A DNA stretch of 64,000 bases from Oscillospiraceae bacterium (GTDB lineage Bacteria > Bacillota > Clostridia > Oscillospirales > Oscillospiraceae). Where the stretch lies: NCBI GenBank assembly GCA_910575695.1, contig CAJTGJ010000005.1, positions 23,993 through 87,992 of the forward strand. The letters run 5' to 3'. Both the position numbers and the translations under genes were made by a program. Numbering within the stretch: the stretch's first letter is position 1; each line of letters opens with the position of its first letter. Positions 33,841 to 41,764 of the stretch are shown here, piece after piece. The notes under the pieces are model-generated. The model did not search any database. It was not told where the DNA came from and saw only the letters and a program-made list of their open reading frames with translations.

Positions 33841-34701
33841 GTGAATACCCTGTTCGATGAAAAACGCCTGCGCAGGCTCATCGCCAACCTGCATCTCCTC
33901 ACCGGTGTGCCCGCGAACATCCTGGACACGCAGGGCCGGGATATTCAGCTGTTCAGCGGCCATCCCCCCTTCTGCAGGGCCATCAACGACAGCCCCGAGG
34001 GCCACCAGCGCTGCGTGGAATGCGACGCCTGGAAGGTCCAGAGCTACAGCTCAGACGGAAGCTTTCAGACCTACCGCTGTCATCTGGGGATCTGCGAGGT
34101 GCTGATGCCCCTCTACAGCAGGGACAAGCCCCTGGCCTGGCTGGTGTTCGGGTGCTTTTTGGACGATTCCCCCATTGACCGTCAGTGGGAGCGCACCCGC
34201 GCCCTGCTGGACTGGTGGCCCGGCGATCTGGAGCCGCTCCACCGCGCCTTCCTCCAGTTCCGCCAATACTCCCCCCAGGAACTCCGGGCCTATTCCGAGA
34301 CGCTGGAGGCCCTGTCCGCCTACATCCGGCTGGAGGGCATGATCCAGTCCGCCGAGCAGAGCGACTTGCAGCGGCTGGAGCTGTACCTGGACCAGCACTA
34401 CATGGAAAAGCTGTCCCTGGCCTCCATCTCCCGGGAGCTCCACATCGGGCGAACCAAGCTGTGCGCCCTTGCCAAGGAGCTGTCCGGCGGGCAGACCCTG
34501 TCCCACCTCATCGCCCGGCGGCGCATCGAGGCCGCCAAGCGCCTGCTGTTCCAAAGCGGCCTGCCCATTTCCGCCGTGGCGGAACAGGTGGGCATCAGTG
34601 ATTACAACTACTTCACCAAGGTCTTCCGCGCCGTCACTGGCATGACGCCCAGCGCGTTCCGCAAAACCCTGCGCACCCTTGAAAATCACAACCAGCTATG
34701 A
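33841..34701 (+). CDS. PocR-sensor AraC-family regulator
   Basis: The 286-residue protein has an N-terminal PocR domain at about 5-150. It carries the cysteine pattern PFCRAIN, QRCVECDAWKV and YRCHLGICEVLMPL, and PocR domains probably bind small carbohydrate or diol ligands. A C-terminal AraC double helix-turn-helix follows (LASISRELHIGRTKLCALAK, ISAVAEQVGISDYNYFTKVF). The start is GTG 33841; a G-rich run about 12 nt upstream is the only possible binding site. It directly precedes a sugar ABC importer and most likely controls it. Confidence 0.88.
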   Translation: MNTLFDEKRLRRLIANLHLLTGVPANILDTQGRDIQLFSGHPPFCRAINDSPEGHQRCVECDAWKVQSYSSDGSFQTYRCHLGICEVLMPLYSRDKPLAWLVFGCFLDDSPIDRQWERTRALLDWWPGDLEPLHRAFLQFRQYSPQELRAYSETLEALSAYIRLEGMIQSAEQSDLQRLELYLDQHYMEKLSLASISRELHIGRTKLCALAKELSGGQTLSHLIARRRIEAAKRLLFQSGLPISAVAEQVGISDYNYFTKVFRAVTGMTPSAFRKTLRTLENHNQL

Positions 34702-34720
34702 AATGAATCACGAAACTTTC

Positions 34721-34760
34721 AGAAAAATCGTACGAATTTTCATATTCGTACGATTTTTCT
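34721..34760. terminator. Bidirectional terminator-like 17-bp inverted repeat
   Basis: Arms 34721-34737 and 34744-34760 are perfect reverse complements (AGAAAAATCGTACGAAT) around TTTCAT. The arms supply T tracts at both ends. It lies 20 nt after the PocR regulator and should separate it from the importer. The centre of each arm again holds CGTACG. Confidence 0.75.
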
Positions 34761-34780
34761 ATAAAGCGAACGTTATCCCC

Positions 34781-34809
34781 TATTTATTCACAGAATGTCC
34801 AAGTATAAT
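34781..34809 (+). promoter_or_regulatory. Probable promoter of the sugar importer
   Basis: A perfect TATAAT (34804-34809) lies about 106 bp before the binding-protein start. Its -35 (TATTTA, 34781-34786) is poor, consistent with a promoter that needs an activator such as the adjacent AraC-type protein. Confidence 0.5.
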
Positions 34810-34915
34810 CATCATTGACAAGGGTGTGTTTGTGAATTTTGCTTACGCATCCTGTTCCTGTTACCGGCCCGGACGGGCCGATGGCAGATCATCTTATTGA
34901 AGAAGGAGAATGAAA

Positions 34916-36256
34916 ATGAAAAAAATTCTTGCGATGCTGCTGGCTCTGGCCATGGCCGTCTCTCTGTTCGCCTGCAGCAACGGCGGCGGCAACGGCGACG
35001 CCACCAATCCCCCCTCCGAGGGCACCGAGGCGAGCCAGCCCCCCGAGAGCGAAGGGAACGAAGGCAATGAGCCCAGCGGCGATAAGATCGACATCAACCT
35101 CATTGCCGCCGAGTACGGTCAGAACACCAAGCAGTGGTGGGCCGACTTCCAGAACGAGTTCAACTCCACCTACGACAACATCAACCTGGTGGTGGAAGTG
35201 GTGTCCTGGAACGACATCTACACCGTGGTCAACACCCGTCTGGGCGGTAATAACGCCCCCGATATCCTGAACATCGATGTGTTCGCCGACTATCAGGCCG
35301 ACGACCTGCTCCTCCCCGCCCAGGATTACGTCTCCGAGGAGACCTACGCCAAGTTCTATGACGCGTTCCTGGAGCAGTCCGTGGTGGACGGCACCGTGTG
35401 GGCCATCCCCGATCTGGCCTCCGCCCGCGCCATGTACTACAACGAGGACATCCTGAAGGCCGCCGGCGTTGAAGTCCCCACCACCTGGGACGAGCTGAAG
35501 GAAGCCTGCAAGAAGATCAAGGAGTATGATGACTCCATCTACCCCTGGGGCATCGACATGACCACCGACGAGGGCCAGGCCGCCTTCGCCTACTACATCT
35601 GGAACAACGGCAGCGATTTCACCGACGCTGACGGCAACTGGATCCTGAACGACCCGAAGAACGTGGAAGCCATTGAGTTCGCCATCGGCCTGGTCAATGA
35701 CGGCTACACCAACTCCGACCCCGCCAACGAGACCCGCTACAACCTCCAGGACCTGTTCGGCGCCGGCAAGCTGGCCATGGTTATCGGCCCCAACTCCATC
35801 CCCACCTACATCGCCGACAACTATGAGAAGGCCGAGACTCCCGAGGAGGAGCAGATCAACTACAACTTCGCCGCTATCCCCACCAACGGCGGCAACGCCT
35901 CCGTCTCCGCCGGCGTTATGGACCGCTTCATGTGCTTCGACAACGATCACTCCGACGAGAAGCTCGAGGCCATCAAGACCTTCTTCGACTTCTTCTATGA
36001 GGACGAGCGCTACTCCGAGTGGGTGCTGATGGAAGGCTTCCTGCCCGCCACCAAGGCTGGCGGCGAGATCGTGGCCTCCTCCGATCCCAGCATGGCTCCC
36101 TGGGTTGACATCGTGGGTTCCTGCAAGTTCTACCCCACTGCCAAGGCCGAGTGGGCCGACGTGAAGCAGGGCGTTATCAATGTGGAGCAGGAGGCTCTGC
36201 TGGGCGGCAACGTTCAGGAGCTGCTGGATAAGCTCCAGTCCGAAATCGCCGGCTAA
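34916..36256 (+). CDS. Sugar ABC transporter substrate-binding lipoprotein
   Basis: The 446-residue protein has a lipoprotein signal (MKKILAMLLALAMAVSLFAC), a Gly/Glu/Pro-rich linker, then an ABC family 1 binding fold (QWWADFQNEFNSTYDNI, NNAPDILNIDVFADYQ, AARAMYYN-like SARAMYYNEDI, GAGKLAMVIGPN). It binds an oligosaccharide outside the cell and delivers it to the permeases encoded next. AGGAG seven nt before ATG 34916 decides the start over ATG 34910. Codon use is strongly biased to C-ending codons, a sign of high expression. Confidence 0.92.
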   Translation: MKKILAMLLALAMAVSLFACSNGGGNGDATNPPSEGTEASQPPESEGNEGNEPSGDKIDINLIAAEYGQNTKQWWADFQNEFNSTYDNINLVVEVVSWNDIYTVVNTRLGGNNAPDILNIDVFADYQADDLLLPAQDYVSEETYAKFYDAFLEQSVVDGTVWAIPDLASARAMYYNEDILKAAGVEVPTTWDELKEACKKIKEYDDSIYPWGIDMTTDEGQAAFAYYIWNNGSDFTDADGNWILNDPKNVEAIEFAIGLVNDGYTNSDPANETRYNLQDLFGAGKLAMVIGPNSIPTYIADNYEKAETPEEEQINYNFAAIPTNGGNASVSAGVMDRFMCFDNDHSDEKLEAIKTFFDFFYEDERYSEWVLMEGFLPATKAGGEIVASSDPSMAPWVDIVGSCKFYPTAKAEWADVKQGVINVEQEALLGGNVQELLDKLQSEIAG

Positions 36257-36291
36257 GTCACGGGCCGCGTAAATCAGAACACAAATTGTCA

Positions 36292-36318
36292 CGGGCCAGG
36301 CCGCTTTGGCCTGGCCCG
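36292..36318 (+). other. Intra-operon hairpin after the binding-protein gene
   Basis: CGGGCCAGGCC and GGCCTGGCCCG form a perfect 11-bp stem with a GCTTT loop. The sequence GTCACGGGCC occurs at 36257 and again at 36288. Hairpins here commonly reduce read-through and raise binding-protein mRNA above permease mRNA. Confidence 0.6.
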
Positions 36319-36413
36319 CGGCTTCTTTCAGCCGTTTTCCAAGGGCGCAGCGCCCCCGCTCTTGGACAGCGGCCGAAGGAAGCCTGAGCGGGAGAAAATA
36401 GGGAGGTGTCTCC

Positions 36414-37355
36414 GTGAGTAAAACAACTGCGCCCAAGGCCGCGCCTGCGGTCCAGCAGGACGCCCATTCCAGCAAAAGGCTCCTTCGCAAGGCCGAGCCG
36501 TATGTCTGGATCGCCCCCAGCGTCATTTTGATGGCTGTTTTTATCCTGATCCCCATTATCACGGTGTTCCGAATGGCTCTGAATGACGTGAGCAAAACGG
36601 GTAATCTCAAGGGCTTCAACAATTTCGCCAACTTCACCAAGGTGCTCAAAGCCTCGGCGTTCAGCATGGTGCTGAAAAACACTCTGGTGTGGACCATCGC
36701 CGTAGTGGTGCTGTCCACCGTGCTGGGCTTCATCCTGGCCCTGATTCTGAACAACAAGTTCCGGGGCCGGAAAATCGCCCGGGCCATTGTGGTATTCCCC
36801 TGGGCGACCACCCTGGTCATCCAGGCCAGCGCCTGGGGCTTCATCATCAACACCGACTACGGCACGCTGAACACCCTGCTGATGAAGCTGCATATCATCA
36901 GCCAGCCGATAAACTGGACGCCCACCCCGGAGGCCTACTTCGCCTGGGAGATTGCCTGCGGCATTTTCGTCACCATCCCCTTTGTCACCTTCTGCGTCCT
37001 GTCGGGCTTACAGAGCATCGACACCTCCTACTATGAGGCCGCCACGGTGGACGGGGCCACATACTGGCAGAAGCTGTTCAAAATCACCCTGCCGCTGGTC
37101 AAGTCCTCCCTGACGGTGTCCACCGTGCTGAATATCATCTACGTATTCAACTCGTTCCCCATCATCTGGACCATGACCAAGGGCGACCCGGCCAACCGCA
37201 CCGACACCCTGGTTACCTATCTGTATAAGCTGGCCTTCTACAACGGCCGGCAGGGCGAGGCGGCGGCGGTATCTGTCATCGGCTTCCTGATCCTGCTGGT
37301 CTGCGCCAGCGTCTACATGGTCTATACCCTGCGGAAAGGAGATGCCGACGTATGA
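36414..37355 (+). CDS. Sugar ABC transporter permease, MalF/UgpA type
   Basis: The 313-residue protein has six membrane helices after a basic cytoplasmic tail. The EAA loop reads YYEAATVDGATYWQKLFKIT-LP, which contacts the ATPase. The start is GTG 36414 with GGGAGG upstream. It pairs with the second permease, whose ATG overlaps its stop by four bases. No ATPase is encoded here; such importers usually use a shared MsmX-like ATPase. Confidence 0.93.
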   Translation: MSKTTAPKAAPAVQQDAHSSKRLLRKAEPYVWIAPSVILMAVFILIPIITVFRMALNDVSKTGNLKGFNNFANFTKVLKASAFSMVLKNTLVWTIAVVVLSTVLGFILALILNNKFRGRKIARAIVVFPWATTLVIQASAWGFIINTDYGTLNTLLMKLHIISQPINWTPTPEAYFAWEIACGIFVTIPFVTFCVLSGLQSIDTSYYEAATVDGATYWQKLFKITLPLVKSSLTVSTVLNIIYVFNSFPIIWTMTKGDPANRTDTLVTYLYKLAFYNGRQGEAAAVSVIGFLILLVCASVYMVYTLRKGDADV

Positions 37356-38218
37356 GTACACCGTCTGTCAACGCCGCCAAAAAGCCGGTTTCTGTAAAAA
37401 AGACCATTTTGCGGGTGCTTCTGTACTTCGTGGTGCTGGATGTGTGCGTCATCACCCTGTACCCCTATTTCGCCATGCTGTGTACCGCGCTGAAGAACCG
37501 GGTGGAGATCTTCTCCGGCAATTCCATCCTGCCCGTCACCGCCCTGTGGTCCAACTTCATTGATATCTGGAGCCGCGCGCCCATGGGCCGGTATATGCTC
37601 AACTCCGTCCTCATCGCCAGCGGCTCCACCCTCATCGCCATGCTGTGCGGCATCCCCGCCGCCTATGCCCTGGCCCGTATGAAGTTCAAGGGGCAGACCG
37701 CGTTTCTGGGCTTCGTCATCGTGTCCCAGATGTTCGCCCCTGTGGTGCTGCTCATCGGCATCTACCAGGTCATGGAGACCATACACCTGACGGACAGCAT
37801 TTGGGGCCTTGTTTTCATCAACGCTGCCTTCAACCAGGCGTTCACCATCTGGCTGCTGCGGGGCACCTTTATGGGCATATCCGCAGAAATGGAGCAGGCC
37901 GCCACCATTGACGGCTGCAACCGGGTGCAGGCCATGATGCGGGTGCTCCTGCCCGTGGCGGCTCCCGGCATCGTCACCACCCTGATCTTCATCTTCATCA
38001 ACGCCTGGAACGAGTACACCGTGGCTCTGTGCCTGATCTCCACCGACACCCTCAAGCCGCTGACGGTGGGCATCAACACCTTTAACGGCTACAATATGAT
38101 CGAGTGGCAGTACCTGTTCGCCGCCTCCATCTTCGCCATTATCCCGGTGGTCATTCTGTTCATGTGCATCGAAAAGAACCTGGTCAGCGGTCTGGCCTCC
38201 GGCGGCGTCAAGGGCTGA
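37352..38218 (+). CDS. Sugar ABC transporter permease, MalG/UgpE type
   Basis: The 288-residue protein has six membrane helices. Its EAA loop is EMEQAATIDGCNRVQAMMRV followed by LLPVAAPGI. The overlap ATGA with the preceding permease implies translational coupling. Together they form the channel of the importer fed by the binding protein at 34916. Confidence 0.93.
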   Translation: MSTPSVNAAKKPVSVKKTILRVLLYFVVLDVCVITLYPYFAMLCTALKNRVEIFSGNSILPVTALWSNFIDIWSRAPMGRYMLNSVLIASGSTLIAMLCGIPAAYALARMKFKGQTAFLGFVIVSQMFAPVVLLIGIYQVMETIHLTDSIWGLVFINAAFNQAFTIWLLRGTFMGISAEMEQAATIDGCNRVQAMMRVLLPVAAPGIVTTLIFIFINAWNEYTVALCLISTDTLKPLTVGINTFNGYNMIEWQYLFAASIFAIIPVVILFMCIEKNLVSGLASGGVKG

Positions 38219-38256
38219 GCCCTCCGCGCTGTCCCCTACCCCGCTTCAAACAGAAA

Positions 38257-38287
38257 AAGCGCCGCCGGAATTTCTCCGGCGGCGCTT
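38257..38287. terminator. Convergent terminator between importer and thrS
   Basis: AAGCGCCGCCGGA and TCCGGCGGCGCTT are a perfect 13-bp stem with an ATTTC loop. TTTTTCTGTTT follows on the minus strand; it serves thrS and probably the importer operon. Confidence 0.85.
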
Positions 38288-38300
38288 CCCTTATCCTCAT

Positions 38301-40061
38301 TTACTTGATTGCCTTGGTTTTGACCTCCTCGCCCAGCAGGGCGGCGAACGCCTCCAGGCTCATAGCGCCCAGATCCTCGCCGGAACGGTGGCGGGCGGAA
38401 ACCGTCAGCGCGTCCATATCCCGGTCGCCTACCACCAGCATATACGGCACCTTCTCCAGGGTGGCCTCCCGGATCTTCTTGCCAATCTTCTCGTTGCGCA
38501 GATCCACCTCACAGCGGAAGCCCAGCTCATCCAGGTTACAGGCCACATCGGCGGCATACTGACCCGCCCGGTCCGTGACGGGCAGCACCTTCACCTGCAC
38601 CGGGGCCAGCCACGCCGGGAACGCCCCGGCAAAATGCTCGGTGATCACGCCGATGAACCGCTCGATGGAGCCGAGGACCACCCGGTGGATCATGACGGGG
38701 CGGTGCTTCTGGCCGTCCTCGCCAGTGTACTCCAGCTCGAAGCGCTCGGGAAGCTGGCTGTCCAGCTGGATGGTACCGCACTGCCAGGTCCGGCCCAGGG
38801 AATCAGCCAGATGGAAGTCCAGCTTGGGGCCGTAGAACGCGCCGTCCCCCTCGTTGATGACAAAGCTCTTGCCCATGTCGGTGATGGCGGTCTTCAGGAT
38901 ATCCTGGTTGCGCTCCCACTGCTCCACAGTGCCGATGTGGTCCTCCGGCATGGTGGACAGCTCGATCTCGTAGCTCAGACCGAACACGGAGTACACCTCG
39001 TCGAACAGCCGCACCGTCTCCTGGATCACGTCCTTCATCTGCTCCTGGGTCATAAACACATGGGCGTCGTCCTGGGTAAAGCACCGCACCCGGAACAGGC
39101 CGTGGAGAGCGCCGGACAGCTCGTGGCGGTGGACCAGGCCCAGCTCGCCCATCCGCAGGGGCAGGTCGCGGTAGGAGTGGGGCTCGCTGGAGTACACCAG
39201 CAGGCCGCCGGGGCAGTTCATGGGCTTGATGGCGAAATCCGTGTCATCAATGACGGTGGTGTACATATTGTTTTTATAGTGGTCCCAGTGGCCGGAGCGC
39301 TCCCACAGCTGGCGGTTGAGCATGATGGGGGTGGAAATCTCCACATAGCCGTATTTCTTGTGGACCTGATGCCAGTAGTCCAGCAGGGTATTGCGCAGAA
39401 CCATGCCCTTTGGCAGGAAGAAGGGGAAGCCGGGGCCCTCGTCCCGAAGCATGAACAGGCCCAGCTCTTTGCCCAGACGGCGGTGGTCCCGCTTTTTTGC
39501 CTCCTCAATGCGCTGAAGGTAGGCGTCCAGCTCGTCCTTCTTGGGGAAGGCGATGCCGTAAATGCGCTGGAGGGTCTCCCGGTTGGAATCGCCCCGCCAG
39601 TAGGCGGCGTTGCAGGCGGTGAGCTTCATGGCGTTGCCCTTGATGCGCCCGGTGGAGTCCAGGTGGGGGCCGGCGCACAGGTCGGTGAACTCACCCTGCT
39701 TGTAGAAGCTGATGGCCGCGTCCTCGGGCAGGTCGTTGATGAGCTCCACCTTGAAGGGCTCGCCCTTCTCCTCCATGAAGGCCAGCGCCTCCGCACGGGG
39801 CAGTTCAAACCGCTCCAGCTTCAGCTTTTCCTTGCAGATCTTCCGCATCTCAGCCTCGATCTGGCTCAAATGCTCAGGGGTGAAGGCGAAGGGGGCGTCC
39901 ATGTCGTAGTACCAGCCCTCGTCAATGGACGGGCCGATGGCCAAGCGCACCTCCGGCCACAGGCGCTTGACCGCCTGGGCCATCACATGGGAGCAGGTAT
40001 GCCAGTAGGTTTTGCGGTACTGCTCGTTTTCAAACGTAAACTGATTGTTTTCTTCGGACAT
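38301..40061 (-). CDS. thrS: Threonyl-tRNA synthetase without TGS domain
   Basis: The 586-residue enzyme begins MSEENNQFTFENEQYRKTYW and goes straight into the tRNA-SAD editing domain (HTCSHVMAQAVKRLWP, CAGPHLDSTG). Class-II catalytic motifs 2 and 3 and the zinc site follow, with FAIKPMNCPGG, RVRCFTQDDAHVF and GSIERFIGVITEHFAG, and then an anticodon-binding domain. The usual N-terminal TGS domain of about 60 residues is absent. GGGAGG about 10 nt before ATG 40061 sets the start, and the longer frame belongs to the T-box leader. It charges tRNA-Thr and is controlled by that T-box. Confidence 0.95.
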   Translation of the reverse strand: MSEENNQFTFENEQYRKTYWHTCSHVMAQAVKRLWPEVRLAIGPSIDEGWYYDMDAPFAFTPEHLSQIEAEMRKICKEKLKLERFELPRAEALAFMEEKGEPFKVELINDLPEDAAISFYKQGEFTDLCAGPHLDSTGRIKGNAMKLTACNAAYWRGDSNRETLQRIYGIAFPKKDELDAYLQRIEEAKKRDHRRLGKELGLFMLRDEGPGFPFFLPKGMVLRNTLLDYWHQVHKKYGYVEISTPIMLNRQLWERSGHWDHYKNNMYTTVIDDTDFAIKPMNCPGGLLVYSSEPHSYRDLPLRMGELGLVHRHELSGALHGLFRVRCFTQDDAHVFMTQEQMKDVIQETVRLFDEVYSVFGLSYEIELSTMPEDHIGTVEQWERNQDILKTAITDMGKSFVINEGDGAFYGPKLDFHLADSLGRTWQCGTIQLDSQLPERFELEYTGEDGQKHRPVMIHRVVLGSIERFIGVITEHFAGAFPAWLAPVQVKVLPVTDRAGQYAADVACNLDELGFRCEVDLRNEKIGKKIREATLEKVPYMLVVGDRDMDALTVSARHRSGEDLGAMSLEAFAALLGEEVKTKAIK

Positions 40062-40113
40062 TTTTATGACCTCCCGTATGAAAATAACGTTCATCCTTCG
40101 GGGCAAAACAAAA

Positions 40114-40345
40114 CGCTTCACCCCTGAAACTCAGGGGTGAAGCGAAAAGCTCCACGGTTCCACCCTGCTTACAGTCCGCGACTGTCGCTTTGTGTCTTTC
40201 TGTAACGGGAAAGCCCCGTCCCGGTCCTCCCGGGCGGCTCAGGAGTGGTACCAACCGCCAGCCTGTGCAGGACGCTTCCACCAAACGCGTCCCTCTCTGT
40301 GCGCCGCTTCGCGGTTTCTTCTCCGTCAGTGCCAATTTTACATGG
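40114..40345 (-). promoter_or_regulatory. T-box leader of thrS with Thr specifier
   Basis: The minus strand contains the conserved T-box AGGGTGGAACCGTGGA (40151-40166) that pairs with the free 3' end of uncharged tRNA. A perfect hairpin at 40114-40144 (CGCTTCACCCCTGA arms) followed by TTTTGTTTTG is the terminator. Stem I spans about 40190-40320 with a GGTGGAAGC-type loop. Specifier codon ACC (40247-40249) stands in GGTACCACTCCTGAGC, matching tRNA-Thr-GGU. Uncharged tRNA would switch the terminator to the antiterminator and raise thrS expression. Confidence 0.93.
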
Positions 40346-40347
40346 GA

Positions 40348-40376
40348 AGTATATCACCCCTCTGAAAAATTGTCAA
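40348..40376 (-). promoter_or_regulatory. Sigma-A promoter of the T-box/thrS transcript
   Basis: On the minus strand a perfect TTGACA (40371-40376) and TATACT (40348-40353) are 17 bp apart, immediately before the T-box leader. Confidence 0.88.
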
Positions 40377-40398
40377 GGGCCAGCCCTTTCCAGCGCGC

Positions 40399-40434
40399 AA
40401 AAAAACCGCCCTCTCCCAACACGGGAAGGGGCGG
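40399..40434 (-). terminator. Terminator after the 33-codon ORF
   Basis: CCGCCC and GGGCGG close a hairpin with the inner TCTCCC/GGGAAG partly paired. Seven Ts follow on the minus strand. It lies 23 nt after the small ORF stop. Confidence 0.75.
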
Positions 40435-40457
40435 CTGTCTTTGCGGACGGAATCCGC

Positions 40458-40559
40458 TCAGCGCTGGCTTACGCCAGCCTCCTGCTGGCCGAAAAAGATC
40501 AAATCATCCACGTCCTGCGGGGGCGTGTCGGCCATACGAGCCATTTTGTATTTCTCCAT
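40458..40559 (-). CDS. Putative 33-residue protein of unknown function
   Basis: ATG 40559 is preceded by AAAGGAG at ideal spacing, and the frame of 33 codons ends at TGA 40458, just before a strong terminator. The peptide begins MEKYKMARM, has an acidic centre with DVDDLIFFG, and no cysteine or membrane segment. It lies 86 nt after the membrane protein gene at 40646 on the same strand and may be the third gene of that operon. No family is recognised. It could be a signalling peptide, a small regulator or a precursor peptide, but nothing nearby looks like a processing enzyme. Confidence 0.55.
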   Translation of the reverse strand: MEKYKMARMADTPPQDVDDLIFFGQQEAGVSQR

Positions 40560-40645
40560 CTGAATCGCTCCTTTTTCTGCATATACATTTTACCCATACA
40601 AATCAGTATATGCCGGAGCTCCAGGGTTAATGACAGTAATATTTG

Positions 40646-41764
40646 TCACATTTCAGTGGGATATCCCAGCGCAGGCGGGGCCATCCGCTTCAGGCCCGTC
40701 TGTCTGGGAGCGGGCCCCCCCTGCCCGGCAGACGGCTGGGCGCGGAGCGTCCGCTTGCGCACCCTGCGGCCCACGGCCAGCACCACAGCGGTGGCCGCCA
40801 GCACCAGATAGCAGTTCATGGTGCGGGTGAGGATCATGGCGGGGGCCACCAGCGCGTCCCCGAAAATCAGCAGAAAGCCCCGGAGGAACACACTCTCCGC
40901 CGCCCCGGCGGAGCCGGGCAGAGGCAGGTAGCCCACGGCGATGGCGCACAGGGCCTGGAGGGCAAACACCTGGCCCATGGAGTACCCGGACAGCCCGAAA
41001 GCCCGGTAGACCACATAGGGCATCACATAGGAGCAGGCCAGCTGGAGGGCGCTGAGCCCCAGCACCCGCACCAGCAGGTCCGGAGCGCGGCGGATGAGCT
41101 GGGCGCCCCGGCGGTACTCGGCCAGATGAGCGTCCGCCTTTTCCTCCAGCGCGATACGGTCCAGACCGGGCCGCACCTTCGCCAGCAGGGCAATGCCGCC
41201 GTACAGCAGGCGCCGGGCAGGCCCCGGGAGGAACAGAAACAGGAACATGGCCGCGTCCAGCAGGGCGAACACCGCCAGCCCCACCCCCAGCAGGATCCCT
41301 ACCCTGCCGCCCAGCTGCTCGGTAAAGCCGCTGGCGGTGACCAGCGCGAAAATCCCCCAGCCCATGGCGGCGGTGTTGTAACCGATGGTCACCAGCAGCA
41401 TATCCAGCGCCCCGGTAGCTGCGGGCACACCGTCCCGGCCCATAGCTACCACCTGGGCAGGCTGTCCGCCGCTGGCGGAGGGGGTGATGGTGCTGAAAAA
41501 GAATCCGGTGCAGGAATAGTAGGCACAACGCCGGAAGGGCTGGGGACAGCCCAGGGCCCTCAGGATGGAATGGGTTGCCCCGGCCTCACAGCACAGGTAC
41601 AGCGCCATCAGCGGCAGGGCCAGCAGCAAGATCCGCCCGTCGGCGCTGAGCAAGGCGTGGGCCAGCTGGCCCGGGGTCTGCTCCTTGAGGATCGTAAACA
41701 CCGTCCAGGCCAGCAGGGCGCACACCGCCCCGCCGCACAGGAAATTTTTCACTCTGTCTTTCAT
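40646..41764 (-). CDS. YbhN/UPF0104-like (LPG synthase TM region) membrane protein
   Basis: The 372-residue protein has about eight membrane helices and the signature of the lysylphosphatidylglycerol_TM family: GFFFSTITPSASGGQPAQVV near residue 95 and YLPLPGSAGAAESVFL near the C-terminus. It lacks the soluble MprF synthase domain, so it is not an aminoacyl-lipid synthase; members are linked to lipid or polyprenol transport and glycolipid pathways. Its ATG overlaps the stop of the glycosyltransferase gene by four bases, so the two probably work in one lipid pathway. Confidence 0.88.
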   Translation of the reverse strand: MKDRVKNFLCGGAVCALLAWTVFTILKEQTPGQLAHALLSADGRILLLALPLMALYLCCEAGATHSILRALGCPQPFRRCAYYSCTGFFFSTITPSASGGQPAQVVAMGRDGVPAATGALDMLLVTIGYNTAAMGWGIFALVTASGFTEQLGGRVGILLGVGLAVFALLDAAMFLFLFLPGPARRLLYGGIALLAKVRPGLDRIALEEKADAHLAEYRRGAQLIRRAPDLLVRVLGLSALQLACSYVMPYVVYRAFGLSGYSMGQVFALQALCAIAVGYLPLPGSAGAAESVFLRGFLLIFGDALVAPAMILTRTMNCYLVLAATAVVLAVGRRVRKRTLRAQPSAGQGGPAPRQTGLKRMAPPALGYPTEM

